64,000 nt of DNA from Wyeomyia smithii (Eukaryota > Arthropoda > Insecta > Diptera > Culicidae): assembly GCF_029784165.1 (NCBI RefSeq), contig NC_073696.1:90095310-90159309 (forward strand). Reading direction: 5' to 3'. The notes under the pieces were generated by a model. It was not told the origin of the DNA. It did no database searches and worked only from the letters and a program-made list of their open reading frames with translations. Each line of letters begins with the position of its first letter. Position 1 is the first letter of the stretch. Both the position numbers and the translations under genes were made by a program. Shown here piece after piece: positions 12,167-23,039 of this stretch.

Positions 12167-12269
12167 TAAGGCCGATACTATAATGAAAATGAAACGGTTC
12201 GAAACACGTTTTTTCTCTGGGAAAATATATGAAACGGCTTGCTTCCTATTTATTGTGGCATCGGCCTAA
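12167..12269. repeat. Small inverted-repeat element (about 100 bp)
   Basis: AGGCCGATAC at the left and the reverse complement of AGGCCGATGC at the right bound a 103-bp segment, and both ends include AATGAAA/AATAAAT-like subterminal sequence. TA flanks the left end but a clean target duplication is not evident. Probably a MITE-like sequence. Confidence 0.4.
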
Positions 12270-12939
12270 GAAAAAGGAGGAACGAAGGAATGCTGTCTGC
12301 AGCGCAAGCCAAACCAACAGAAGATCCTCAAAATGATCAAAATAGGCTGTCATGTCCAAACGAACAAAATACATGCGCAAGAATAAACTGCCGTATGCAA
12401 CACAAGACAGCCTAAGTAAACTTTAGTTGTATGTGAGCTTTCATGAATAGTTTATTCATGAGGCTGAATAGTAAAAAGTGAGCCCAGTCGTCAATACAGT
12501 GTCGCACCCTTGTACTTTTCCGAAGCCTGGTTTAAAAAGTTTTGATTAAAGAGAAAAAAGTCAAGATAAAATATGGTGAAGATTATTTTGAATTAATTTA
12601 AAAACCCCCAAACTGCCTCAGCTAATGAAAAACAAAACACCAAAAAGTTACACTAAGGTTTTTACGCGGGATGCTGTTCTCCTTTACTCAAAAAGAGTTC
12701 AAAATATCGATCTCATTTTAGTCACGTTTTCCATTTTAGGCTAAAAGTGATAATGTATCTGTTTTTTAAAAAAAAAATCTCTTCTTTTGGAGTGAATATC
12801 GAAAACTTTAGAACGGTTTTCTTCATTGTACCTATTTTCATCTCAAAGAAGTCTTATTTTCGAAGCACACTGTTTCCAAAGCTGCAAAAACGTGATCGAA
12901 ATTATTATGACCCAAAAACATTGGTAATAGAGCCATAAA

Positions 12940-13170
12940 TTCGTCAGCAAAGTTGTTCCATAAATTATTATCTATGTTATAGAAGTTGCAATTCCATGAT
13001 TATTCCACTAAACAGTGAGAAACAAATATTACTTTTTAATTTTGGAATATAAACATCCACTTTGTTCAGCAAAGTTGTAGCAAATTTTAGAAGTAACATC
13101 TTTGTTGAAGATACCATACTTCTATTTATCTATTTAAATAGACTTTGGATGTGGAATGGAGTTGTCCATA
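12940..13170. repeat. Dispersed repeat containing CAGCAAAGTTGT blocks, copy 1
   Basis: This segment matches 14,217-14,440 in order along its length, with similar blocks CAGCAAAGTTGTTC, CATCCACTTTG, AGAAGTAACA and TACTTCTAT, at roughly 70 percent identity by eye. A further isolated block (CGGCAAAGTTGTAG) lies near 22,880. No coding potential. Confidence 0.6.
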
Positions 13171-13203
13171 TATTACCCCCGAAAATCATTTTTTTACTAT
13201 TTA

Positions 13204-14027
13204 AGGGGTTATATACCTTATTAGTTTTCAAAAAATCGAAAAATTTTTCATTACATTGACTTGAACTACAACATCTTGAGAACATTTTAACAAACTTTCA
13301 TAAAGATCTGAGCAATAGGGAGAAAGTTAGAGCGATTTGCAACACGCCTCGCTGCGGCCGCATAAGCTAAACTTGAAACTTTAAACGCGAATATCTCGGA
13401 ATAGTGTTTTTCGAAAAATGACTTAAAACGTGCATTTTTTGGGAAAAACGTTCCCGTTTGCACTGAAAACAAAATACTGCGAAATGGTGGCGAACCGCCC
13501 GTGGCTGAAAGGCACCTTTTTTCCTGTTGGGTACATTTTCCACTGCGACCAGTTATTTGATCTATTGTGGCGGGCCCCGTTTGATGCAAGCCTCATCAGG
13601 GTGTCCTACCACTACTTGATTGAGTGGTTTCCACTTGCTGATTATAAGCATCGACCCAATAAGGTATAATTAAACGAATAAAGTTCACTGCCTTATTTGG
13701 AGAAGCCATTCAAACATCTAATGGTTGTAATATGTTTTTATCAAAAAATTGCTTCCACCTTAATAAAGTAATAAAAAAAGGAGAATCCAGTTGACCCGCT
13801 GAGTCTCTATCAGGATCGTCGCGAGCCTCTGCAAAAAAAGCGTTTCGGGGAAACGGCCATTACTCCAGTAATAATTGGTATATCTCAAAATCAAACGTAT
13901 ATTTTTGTTTTTGATAAACTGTACCTTCAGAAAAATACCACTTTGATGCAATAGAAATGGTGCTATGCACATAAAAATAAATTCAAACTTCCCTCATGTT
14001 TCTCGACCAAAAAGGTATATAACCCCT
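13204..14027. mobile_element. Non-autonomous DNA element with AGGGGTTATATACC ends
   Basis: AGGGGTTATATACCTT starts at 13,204 and AAGGTATATAACCCCT ends at 14,027, giving 16-bp inverted ends about 820 bp apart. The flanks are TTAA-like at the left and TCAA-like at the right, which could be a decayed TTAA target duplication. The interior has no transposase motif. A block CACTGCGACCAG...TTGATCTATTGTG near 13,540 recurs near 21,065. Confidence 0.5.
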
Positions 14028-14216
14028 CAACTCTTCATTGTGATTCTCTACAATTTTTCATTGTTCTATAAAATTGTTTGCTACAACGAAACAAACAATT
14101 TCTTCGAAGAAAATTTTATTATCTCACGTATTTTTTTGTTGTTGACGATTTTTACTAGAATAATGCGTTTATTTAAACTAATTACTTTCTACTCAAAAAA
14201 TGATGATTTTGGAGTC

Positions 14217-14440
14217 GTACTGTCTTCAGCAAAGTTGTTCTATTAATTATTCTTCATTTTGCAGAAGTTGAAATTTTGTGATCAATCTAAGTGAGCAAGG
14301 AATTTAATTTTTCTCATTTTTGCTTATAGAAATCCACTTTGCTGAGTAAAGTTTTAGCACATTTTATAAGTAACAACTTTGTCGAAGACTTTATACTTCT
14401 ATCTGCCAATTTAAGTGCGCTATTGTAAAGTTTTCTTAAA
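14217..14440. repeat. Dispersed repeat containing CAGCAAAGTTGT blocks, copy 2
   Basis: Direct-orientation partner of 12,940-13,170. The two copies lie either side of the 13.2-14.0 kb inverted-repeat element, so that element may have inserted between tandem copies. Confidence 0.6.
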
Positions 14441-14444
14441 AAAT

Positions 14445-15120
14445 GCCCAGTTCAATATTTTTTTCAATATGACTTTTCACAGTGATTTTTTTAATTTTTT
14501 CTATGTCCTACAAAATTGTTTACTGTCATAAAACACACAAAAAAAATAAAACTAAATGCCTCAGACCTCCCTAGTCCTGGGCCAGACATGGTAGAAGGGA
14601 AGACAAAGTGAAGAGATTGAGCTTTAATTTTTGAGCGTCGTTTTAAGAAAAGAGGGCCCCATGAAAATGTCAGCGCCTAAATCCGACCCTGTCTACTACT
14701 AAAAGTAATTAATAGATACCTATAAAAATATATATTTTCAACAAACAGCTCAAACATTACTCAAACTGAATTTTCGATCAGAAGTTAATTTTTGGTTTAG
14801 TTATGAGTGTGTACATGTTAGAAAATCCATATAAAATTCATTATTGAACACAGCTGGTCATTTATTCGCGAGTGCTACTTGTTTGTCTCTGAAAAGACAT
14901 TACAACGTTAGACCCAGGTGCCCAATTTTTCAGATTCGAAATTTGACCTTCTGTTTATTCTCGTTTAATGTAATGGACAATTGCACGCTTAACGCTCTCA
15001 GCCTAACAGTCTAAAACTGTTTCTGTAAGATGTCCAAAAGACATTACATTACTTTCGTGTTGCCTATTTCATAATTTTTATACTCTCTTGTTTTTTGTAC
15101 TGCTAAACCAAGGCAATGAG
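14445..15120. other. Unassigned AT-rich sequence
   Basis: No recognised gene, terminal repeat or tandem structure. Confidence 0.35.
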
Positions 15121-15125
15121 TTAGC

Positions 15126-15375
15126 TGCAATTTCACGAAGAGGGTAACCAATTTAATCTGGCTGAAGCTTTGCATAGACAATTCTATGGGCAAAAGATGC
15201 ATCATCAATACCTTTCCAACATAGCATTTTTCAAAAGCTTCGCAAAAATGGTGTTTCAAAAAATTAAGCAAATAGCACAAAATGGCATCTTTTGCCAATA
15301 GAAACATCTATACAAAGATTCAGTCAAATAAAAAATGGTCGAATTAATTGGTTACCCGTTTTTCTATGAAATTGC
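15126..15375. repeat. Foldback-type MITE, about 250 bp
   Basis: The left half, from TGCAATTTCAC through GGGTAACCAATT to GGGCAAAAGATGC, is an imperfect inverted copy of the right half, from GCATCTTTTGCC through AATTGGTTACCC to ATGAAATTGCA. Each arm is about 75 bp. It has no coding potential. A related, rearranged copy lies at 22,738-23,030. Confidence 0.7.
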
Positions 15376-15379
15376 ACTT

Positions 15380-17555
15380 AGATAAAAGTCGTAGCTTGGT
15401 TTTACAATAGTTTTCGTTATAATAGTACCTAACAAAATCACATGCAAAACAAAACCTGAATGGTTCATATCATAACCAAAACAACCGCTTTTATATCTTT
15501 GTTTTGCTTCTTTTGAACGGCAGAAACGAGAACATTCTGATTTTCTGGCCTTTAGCTGAGTTACTTTTATAATCTTCGGTATTTTTTACGCTAAGAGGAA
15601 TGTTTTTCATCAGTGAGAGTGAGAGAGTCGTACAATGAATTCTTTGTTCCCAATAGTATTTATTATGTTATTAGTCTTATTGGCAACGAATGTCACCCTC
15701 CAATGATATTCTAAACTAATTACTGTTTCAATACATTTCCTGACAGTTCAATTGGGATTGCCCGATAATGTGAATGTCAAACTCGAACCGATAGCTCGCA
15801 GGCTTAAAATAATGCACCAATCCAATTTCGATTAAAAACACACATCGCGGTAAATCAAAATCGAGAGATTGTATCGAAGCCCACCGTAACCAGGCGGAAC
15901 AAAAATAAAAACACCTCACATTTATGCATCATGAATTCGCCGCTTACACATGGAGCACGGTTCTACTCTGGTTTGCAAAACCGGGATTCGGTAGAGTGAT
16001 CCGGTACTCTACGGTGTCCCACCTCATACCCATACACAAACCACAAAATTGAAATCGAAAAACGTGTTCCATGCTTCGAATCGGTATTTAACAGTCGTGC
16101 AGTCGAAAATCGCATCCACCGCCGCCGACCTCGCATTGCATCGCACATCGGACCAGACAAATATCAAGGACAGTGACACATCGTATCTCCAAGTATGAAA
16201 CAGCAACGTGTCCAGAAATATTAAACAAACAAATATAACATGACGAAAGCTTGTTCTTGGTGTCACCATTTTTACAACCCATTCATTGTAAGCTTGTACA
16301 ATGTCATCGTGATGCATAAAACTGTTGGCGGCGGAGAGAAGGTTTCAGCGGTCTAATTATTTAAAAATTCTTCAATATTAACCTAGCGGTATTGCATTCA
16401 TAAAAACATTAAAATGATAAAAGTGGGTCAATGGTTACTTTATCTAATTTAGGGAAACTGTACTTTATTCAGTGTTTTTGTGGTCAAACTAATCCGTTTT
16501 TATTGCCGCTGGATAATCGACGCGTAACAACCCAAGGGCCACAAGAGCTTCATGAAACCTGTTTATCGTTTTTGGAAGGTTTGTACTTGGTATAAACCGG
16601 AATCATCACCCGTAAGTGAGTGGTAACCTGTGTTTTTTATTATTATTTTTTTTTTCATTTTCAATGGCTGTAACCTTCCTAAAATTGAAGGGTCAGCTGT
16701 TATTTTTCTTTCCACTTCATGACACGTGCAATAACCATCCTAAAAAAATAGAGCTACCGCAGGTCGCCATATGGTTGTTCACGGTCAGCATGAAATCTTT
16801 ACTTCCGACATGTATTTTTAGGTTAATCGAGCCCTTCCAAGAATTGTACATTTGCCTTTCAAGCTTGTCCAGTTTATCTGTTTCATTTTTGTGTTGGATA
16901 AGACAATGGGATATAAACAGCTTTCGTAACAATGATATACTTAAACCAACCCATTGTTAAATCAGGTGAGATGAATAAATGTTGTTGTGCGCGGTATACA
17001 TTTATTCAAACGCACAATCGACACCATTGCCCATTTTCGTGTTTACATTTTTATTATCTTTTTTTGGAGAAATTCATATTAAAATCGATTCGAGTAAAAC
17101 TAATGTTGCCATTAGTCAAAAAATGTTTCTATATTACATAAACATTAGCAAGCTTCAGCAGGCAAAACAATAATTGAAATTTTGATACATGATGAAGTAA
17201 TATGTCTAGAGGAAACACATTTTTGATAGATTGGTTTTTCGATATTTGACGATCGAATTTGATTGGTAATCTAAAAATTATCGAGTTTAATAAAAAGTTA
17301 TCGTTATACCTGAAATTTTTTTACATTCTGAGCAATCAACAAGATCATTATTTTTCGACTTTTCCAATATTTCTCTTACTACCTCCTTAATCCATAAAAC
17401 ATATATGCCATGTTTGATGAAAATCGGTTTAGGTATTCAGAAATTCTGTAAGAAAATAAATACAAAACTTGACTTTAGTATGAATAGAAGGATTACTGCG
17501 GGATTAGAAAAAAGGAGGACTATCATCTTCATTGAATCATTTCCAATGTAGAAAA
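15380..17555. other. Unassigned sequence
   Basis: Several short open frames lie on the minus strand (15,963-16,317) and the plus strand (16,616-17,173). None has a recognised motif and they overlap one another. Otherwise AT-rich. Confidence 0.3.
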
Positions 17556-17559
17556 ACCA

Positions 17560-18110
17560 CCATACCCTGGCTAAACTTCCGGACACCAATTTTCGGTTTT
17601 ATGCCGTCATCCCGGTTCTGGAAATACTTTTACCCAAGATATGTGATCGGTTCCCGTGGGTTTTCTGAATGCGGAAGTCACCATTAGAAAGTTGAAAATG
17701 TCTCTGGACACCGATTTACGGTTTATCGGTGTGAGTTCGGTACCGGAATAACAATATTGGGGAGTATTTAAACATTTTCTTTGATATTATTTAGCTTTTC
17801 CAAAAACCGGAGCTCGCCATCTTTTAAAATTCATCTAAAATAATTACGTCAAATATCGATATTTTGACCTTGGACATCATCCCGACTTCGCAAATACTCA
17901 TATTGCGAAACATATTCGATTTTCGGAGAATTTCAGATATCGAAGTCGCCATTCTGAATTTCAATTTCTCGTTATACACCAATTTTCGGTTTCTAAACGT
18001 CGTCCTGGATCCGGGAACCCCAATATTGGGGAGGTTTGAACGTTTTTCATAGAAATTGGTAGTCGCCATTTTAGATTCAAAAATGTTGTCGAACCGGCCT
18101 CTGGCCTCCG
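17560..18110 (+). repeat. Diverged copies of the 125-bp AACCGGAAGTCGCC repeat
   Basis: Recurring blocks such as CGGTTCTGGAAATAC, CAATATTGGGGAG and GTCGCCAT(C/T)TT AGAATTCA at 125-190 bp intervals match the tandem family at 43.9-45.1, 54.5-54.9 and 57.2-58.6 kb, in the orientation of the latter two. These copies are older and less regular. Confidence 0.5.
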
Positions 18111-18576
18111 GACATCAGTGCTTCAGAATATCGATGTTTATTTACAAGTACATGAATTGAATTGTTCTCAGTGTCAGCACATTTATTTTCTGATGCAACT
18201 CAGTATGCTCATGCTCATTGCGACGATGCATGAATATTGTTTAAAATATTCAATGACAGAGCAGTGCAATGAATATCAAAAGCCTTGTAATGATATTCAT
18301 AGAAGCTTCGGTGATTATCAATCCAAGTAGTGAAAGTCTGTTCAGACGCTGTACACCGCACAGTGCAGTATAAATTATCGAATGAGATCATTTTGATTTT
18401 CACTATTCAGAAATGATTTTCATTTTTGACGATAAAAATATCAACACGAGTGTTAAGGTTTAACCTGTCGGTGTTCATCGGTTGTTTGGTATCATGAATA
18501 TCAACGTTCGCATGGGTAGTGTGACTATCAATATAAAGAAGGCTGAAAATCGCTGCTTTTGAATATCATGACAGTG

Positions 18577-18592
18577 AATATTCTCAGCACTG
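18577..18592. repeat. Target-site duplication, left copy
   Basis: AATATTCTCAGCACTG is repeated exactly at 19,596-19,611, bounding the truncated I-type insertion. Confidence 0.9.
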
Positions 18593-19595
18593 AAGACTGT
18601 GAAGCACACCCCGTATTTCCTGGGGAAAATACGGCGGTTTTAAAGTGCTTTAACAGATAAAAATTACCGGGTTACCTTAGCGTGGGTCCCTTCTCATTGT
18701 TCCATTCCGGGCAATGAAAAGGCTGACGCTTTAGCTAAGGTGGGTGCTATTGATGGCGATATTTATGAAAGACCAATTGCTTATGATGAATTTTATAGCA
18801 TTTTGCGTCAGAGAACACTCAACAGTTGGCAATCATCATGGAACTCAGATGAACTGGGACGGTGGCTACATTCTATTTTTCCTAAGGTATCGACGAAAGC
18901 ATGGTTCAAGGGGTTGGATGTCGGTCGGGACTTCATTCGCGTGATGTTCAGACTTATGTCCAATCACTATACGTTAAACACGCATATCTTTCGTATAGGG
19001 CTTGTAGACAGTAATCACTGCGTTTGTGGCGATGGCTACCATGACATCGAGCATGTTGTTTGGTCGTGTACCGAATACTGTGGTGTTAGGTCTGAGCTTA
19101 TAGATTCCCTTCGGGCCCGAGGGAAACAACCGAACGTTCCCGTTAGAGACATTCTGGGAAGCGGTGATCTCCAGTACATGGCACAGCTATACGGGTTTAT
19201 AAAAAATGCTGGCATTAAAATTTGATTTCTTTTATCTATTTGCTAGAATACAATTTCTGTCACAAACTGAAAGAGAATGATACACCCGGCTGGAGACACT
19301 AGAACGAAGACTCGGCATCTCTATGTTTACGCAGACACCTCAGACCAAAACTGCTCAAGTAGAACATCACTGGTTAGCCACGTACAAATGAATACGTTCT
19401 GTATAGTTAAAAACAAAATTGTAACACCCCTCCTCTCACGTTAAATCCCCACTAGCTCGTAGTCGGCCGCGAGAATAAAAAAAAGGCCTCCCTCTTTTCC
19501 CTGCTAATTTAGAATTTAAAAAAAAAGGTACTTGGCTCAGTTAAACATAAATTGTATCGTGCCGTGTCAAATAAACTATTTAAAACTAAAAAAAA
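18593..19595 (+). mobile_element. 5'-truncated I-type non-LTR retrotransposon
   Basis: A 1.0-kb insertion between exact 16-bp duplications. It carries the last part of ORF2 (end of RNase H and the C-terminal domain), a 3' UTR and an A-rich tail. The 3' end ATCGTGCCGTGTCAAATAAA matches the 3' end of the element at 45.8-51.1 kb, as does the AGCTCGTAGTCGGC block in the UTR, so the two are one family. The first ~75 bases after the left duplication do not read in the ORF2 frame and contain an inverted repeat (CCGTATTTCC / GGAAAATACGG), perhaps made during insertion. Confidence 0.88.
18644..19225 (+). pseudogene. ORF2 C-terminal fragment: RNase H end and zinc-finger domain
   Basis: The frame reads VTLAWVPSHCSIPGNEKADA from 18,671, the conserved last motif of retrotransposon RNase H (His and Asp of the active-site region). 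It continues through WFKGLDVGRDFIRVMFRLMS and ends with HCVCGDGYHDIEHVVWSC, a CCHC-type C-terminal motif, then stops at 19,225. In the full ORF2 protein RNase H removes RNA from the cDNA hybrid, and the C-terminal cysteine/histidine motif is typical of I, LOA and related clades. The frame is intact but lacks endonuclease, reverse transcriptase and the first RNase H motifs through 5' truncation. It supplies the segment deleted from the 46-kb copy. The apparent ATG at 18,740 is internal. Confidence 0.85.
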
Positions 19596-19611
19596 AATAT
19601 TCTCAGCACTG
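19596..19611. repeat. Target-site duplication, right copy
   Basis: Exact copy of 18,577-18,592, directly after the A-rich tail. The first one or two A residues could belong to the tail. Confidence 0.9.
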
Positions 19612-20000
19612 CCGGACATTACCGTGGGCGTGAAATACATCTAATTAAATAGGTTCTTATCCGTAATGCATAAAAAATCATGACCTCGTTATCAATTAAG
19701 ACAGGGGGTTACCGCTTTTCCTTTCCAATATGTCTTTTTTCCAAAGTGATAGGTAAATCTGCTCACAGACACCTGAGAAAAGAACTTAGGCTATGCGGAT
19801 GAAAGTTGGGCAATAATGATGAGGCAGTTACGCTCCCCCAAACACCTACTCGGCCTGTTCGAGACCCACTTAAACCCTTCCAGTCTTCAGCCCTTATCTT
19901 TCCAGGACGACGACTAAGTATTGTATCGACGAGTGACTTTTGTGCTTGATGCTCCTTCTATACTTTTATAACCTCCTAGCTAGCACTAAGGTGTTGGTTG
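19612..20000. other. Unassigned sequence
   Basis: No clear homology. The right part may be the decayed 3' portion of the R1-like relic. Confidence 0.3.
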
Positions 20001-20259
20001 TTGACCCATCACACACGATTTAGCTCCAGAACAATCTGAGAAGCGACTGTGATGCCCAGGTTATCACACATCCTCCAAACTAGGTTGTCCGGAGTAGTGC
20101 CTGGACCGCTCACTGCCATAATGTCGCCCTTCGCACATACAAAAGGAGGGTATACCTGTAAATACTATCCAGTTTACCACGATAGCTGTTAGAACTTAGA
20201 CTGAGACTACGCCGAAAAAAATTTTCGCTTGCTGCCATACACCGCTGAGCTATTACAAA

Positions 20260-21040
20260 TCATATGAGATAGTGCTGCGATAACCGACGAAGCCCTCCTA
20301 CAGACATAGTCGACGCAGCTCCCAAACGTGAGCCCTTATCGTCGACAATAACCCCCAAAAGCTTCAAAGATTGCTCTGAGATAATGGTACAGTCTCCGAC
20401 TCTGACCATCGCATGTTGCTTCGGTTTTCGGTTGTTCACAACCATGATAACTGTCTTATGATGCGCTAGTTCCAGTTTCCTGAAGTGCATTCAGTCTTCG
20501 ACCTTGCGTATACAGTGCGTGGCCGTCAACTCGACCTCCTCGACTCGGCGTAGACCTCTAGCGCTATGTCATCCGCAATGCCAACGATCACAACTTTTAC
20601 AGGGAACTTGAGTTTCAACACACCGTCATACATGACATTCCACAACACAGGGCCCAAGATAGAACCCAGCGGAACTCCTTCGGTAATTGGGATGTTTTCC
20701 TGAACCTCCTCCTTGTTGTAAACTAGTCCTCGATTCTGGAAGCAATTCTCCAGAATCTCGTACAGTGACACCGGCACATGGATGTTCCTGAGCGCCAGCG
20801 TTACGGAGTCCCAGTTGACGCTATTGAACACATTCTTTACGTCGAGCACAATAGCAAAATAGCGAAATCCCCTTCTCCACCTGATATATAGTCCTATACT
20901 GCAATGGGTCCCCTGGCGGTTCCCCAGCTTTTGGCAGTAAGATCAATCTCTGTCGCTTTCATTTATCCGGAAGAGGCAGTTATACAGGTACCTCTGCATA
21001 ACTGCCTGAGACAGCCTGGGGGGGCGCTTCTATTGCCACC
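20260..21040 (-). pseudogene. R1-like reverse transcriptase pseudogene
   Basis: Minus-strand reading gives KRQRLILLPKAGEPPGDP near 20,950, then the longest open piece (20,849-20,526) with LDVKNVFNS (motif A, first catalytic Asp retained), GVPLGSILGPVLW (motif B, Q to L change against the usual GVPQGS) and GIADDIAL (motif C, both Asp present). After a frame change, LELAHHKTVIMVVNNRKPKQ and LLGVIVDDKGSRLG follow (20,490-20,290), the usual thumb-side region. The enzyme would copy element RNA at a nicked target. Frameshifts near 20,850 and 20,500, the altered motif B and a missing segment before motif A show it is dead. R1 clade is the best fit by motif wording, not by computed alignment. Confidence 0.75.
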
Positions 21041-21224
21041 CTGATTTTTTTTCTCTGTGTGGACTCATCACTGCGACCAGAGACATTTGATCTATTGTGA
21101 TATTGCCCAGGTGTTTTCTGTTTTCCGCACTTCATATTATTGGCCAGTATCATTATTGAAATGAATGATACGCTTTTTTCATTTATATCCGTGCTAGTGT
21201 GTGAGATTTCACCCTTCCGTTTCA

Positions 21225-21672
21225 AGCTTACTGCTCTACAATACCAAGCCTCTTTCTATCCTACCAATATCGCCAAATTATAATTCCCTGGAGTGAGACT
21301 TCACCCAACATTCCTCTCTGGCCAGGTTTATTCTAAGAGAGACTTATTATGTCAAGAGGAAGAAGTCTTATAGAAACCTCGTTCCTCCAGCCAAGATCGT
21401 GCCATAATTACAATTCCCTAAAGAGAACAATTATACGTTACTCAGACCAGTTTTATTACAATAGGGACTTATTTTTTGTTAGGATGAAAGTCAGCAGGAA
21501 TCCTACAGAATTCAGCTTGAAGGAAGGGTTTGTAGTGGAGTGCCTAAGAAAAAAGCCATGTTAAAGTCCTTCGACAACAAAATGGCCTGATTCTACTAAG
21601 ATTCGAACCCACGACCGCTTGGTTATCAAAGCGGACTCTGTAACCTTGCGGCTACGAAGCTCCCTGGAGCCA
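21225..21672 (-). repeat. tRNA-related SINE-like sequence with internal tandem repeat
   Basis: On the minus strand from about 21,668 a tRNA-like head reads GGGAGCTTCGTAGCCGCAAG and continues to the Pol III B-box-like GGTTCGAATCT at about 21,606. A partial A box (TAGCCGCAAGG) and an anticodon-like stem (CCGCTT / AAGCGG) lie between. Downstream, to about 21,225, two diverged copies of a unit of roughly 110-120 bp occur (AGTCTCTCTTAGAATAAACC and AGTCCCTATTGTAATAAAAC; AGGGAATTGTAAT and AGGGAATTATAAT). It interrupts the R1-like relic. It is not a functional tRNA gene, since the stems are incomplete. Confidence 0.55.
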
Positions 21673-22036
21673 TCCTGATAGCCAGGTTAGGGATTCCATC
21701 CGATCACAGTGCCTATTTCAGCATTCGTAACTCTTTCTTCCTCCTCAACCTCGACACGGCTGTCGTCGCTCAAGGATTGGATGTGTGACAGGTTGGTTGA
21801 CCATTCCTGGTCTTTGTCCGAGATACTAAACGTCGGACGTGAGACAAGACCGCGGGAGGCCAAGGACTCGTCTCGTGGCGTGGAAAAAATCCCTGGATTA
21901 TTCGCTCCAGCATCGCTGGTCATCGCTCTACAGGCGCCAACCCGCCTTTGGTCTTGGTCATTACGCCATCCTCAGGACATCACGCCATCGTTCCGCTATC
22001 ACGTCCCTCCACCAGTAAACCGGTGGCATTCCATTC

Positions 22037-22534
22037 CTAGGCATAATGGCGTCGCAAGCCCGCGATAATGTGGCACCTTTCGATAGACCAATGTGGCGGA
22101 GCATAACAACTGCAGTAGAACACTCCATTCACTTTGGCAACCACGTACCCTTCTCTTGAGGTAGACACAACCTCCTGAACCGAAAACTTGCTCGTTAAAT
22201 AAATTTCTTCTTGAGCTTCTAAGTTGAATGGAATAAAATATTGAGAATATGTTATGTTTTCATTCATTTCTACTACCAAATTTGGTAGTAAAATTAAAAG
22301 GAAACATATTCTATTCTCAATATTAAACCTGCTCGTCGTTCCTATGGCCGCCATACTGATCCTATCCGAAATCCAGTTACCGTTTCCGGGAGGGATTCGG
22401 TCGGCGATGGCGATGTCCGACAACGATTCAGAGGCTGCTTGGTATAGCAAATGCTGAACCGCGTAGCAGTGGTTAAGGTTCAGTTGCGTCACCCTCATAC
22501 CCGTGGTTTCGCAGTGAGCTTGTCGGCTGGGCAC
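22037..22534 (-). pseudogene. R1-like ORF2 start: apurinic-type endonuclease fragment
   Basis: A 165-residue frame whose internal MRVTQLNLNHCYAVQHLLYQ is the characteristic start of an R1-clade endonuclease domain. It continues PPGNGNWISDR and, later, REGYVVAKVNGVFYCSCYAP and PHWSIERCHIIAG. The domain normally nicks the target to prime reverse transcription. The segment ends at HIIAG, just before the GDFN catalytic motif, and the sequence then jumps to a region encoding GMPPVYWW-like residues, so the catalytic core is deleted. An insertion of about 20 residues (around IENRICFLLILLPNLVVEMN) interrupts the usual spacing before the strand encoding VQEVVSTSREG. Non-functional. Confidence 0.75.
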
Positions 22535-22746
22535 CTGGGGTCACTCATACAGTGTTTGGCGTCTCGTTTTTTAGAACATATCGGGCACTTGAGAGGGTCA
22601 TTTCCTCCCTCAAAGCACCTGAAGCAAACATTCGGTTGCTGTAGTATGACCAGGGGGCATTCCAATGGAGTAGTTTCACAAACATGTCCCAGTTTTAATT
22701 TTATTTGAATTGTCATTTTTGATTTGGCGTTGACGCGTATGGGCAA
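22495..22746 (-). pseudogene. R1-like ORF1 C-terminal fragment with zinc-knuckle remnants
   Basis: The frame contains VCFRCFEGGN followed by LKCPICSKKRDAKHCMSDPR and CPADKLTAKPRV, the pattern of an R1-type ORF1 end with CCHC knuckles. At least one middle knuckle appears to be deleted between EGGN and DPLKC. It overlaps the ORF2 start, as is usual in this clade. The product would bind element RNA. The 5' boundary coincides with a foldback repeat that starts near 22,738. Confidence 0.65.
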
Positions 22747-23035
22747 AAGATACCATTTAGTGCTATTGCTTTAATTTTTGGAAGACGACTCAATTTTGAA
22801 AAGCTATTTTTAGAAAGTATTCATGATTACTAATATTTTTAGAGTCAAAACGGTTTGTTTAATCGGTGTGACGTCTCCGGCAAAGTTGTAGATAATAATT
22901 TCGGTTTTTTTGAAAATATATACACTGTAAAAAATTAGTTAAAAAAATCGTTTGCCCATAGTAACATCTAGGCAAATTCAGTCAAATGAAAAATGGTCGA
23001 TTGAATTAGTTGCACGTCTTTTGTGGAATTGCTCA
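22738..23035. repeat. Rearranged copy of the 15.1-kb foldback element
   Basis: GGGCAAAAGATACCATTTAG at the left and TTGCCCATAGTAACATCTA with AAATGGTCGA and AATTAGTTGCACG at the right match the inner and outer parts of the foldback element at 15,126-15,375. A CGGCAAAGTTGTAG block lies between them. The ends are degraded. Confidence 0.55.
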
Positions 23036-23039
23036 ATAC

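Larger units (their letters stand above)
20000..22740 (-). mobile_element. R1-like non-LTR retrotransposon relic
   Basis: Read on the minus strand, the order is gag tail (22,746-22,495), endonuclease N-terminus (22,505-22,040), then after a gap a reverse transcriptase (about 21,050-20,260). This is the normal ORF1-ORF2 order. Large pieces are missing (rest of endonuclease, N-terminal RT) and a SINE-like sequence lies in the gap. Both ends are indistinct and I found no target duplication. It is one of the older elements in the window. Confidence 0.75.

Noticed and set aside
18577..18592. Chance repeat rather than target duplication
   Set aside because: The match is exact over 16 bases and sits precisely at both ends of the element, next to the A-rich tail.
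21590..21672. A functional tRNA gene on the minus strand
   Set aside because: The B box is good but the acceptor and T stems do not pair and the sequence continues into a repeated body, so a SINE head is the better reading.
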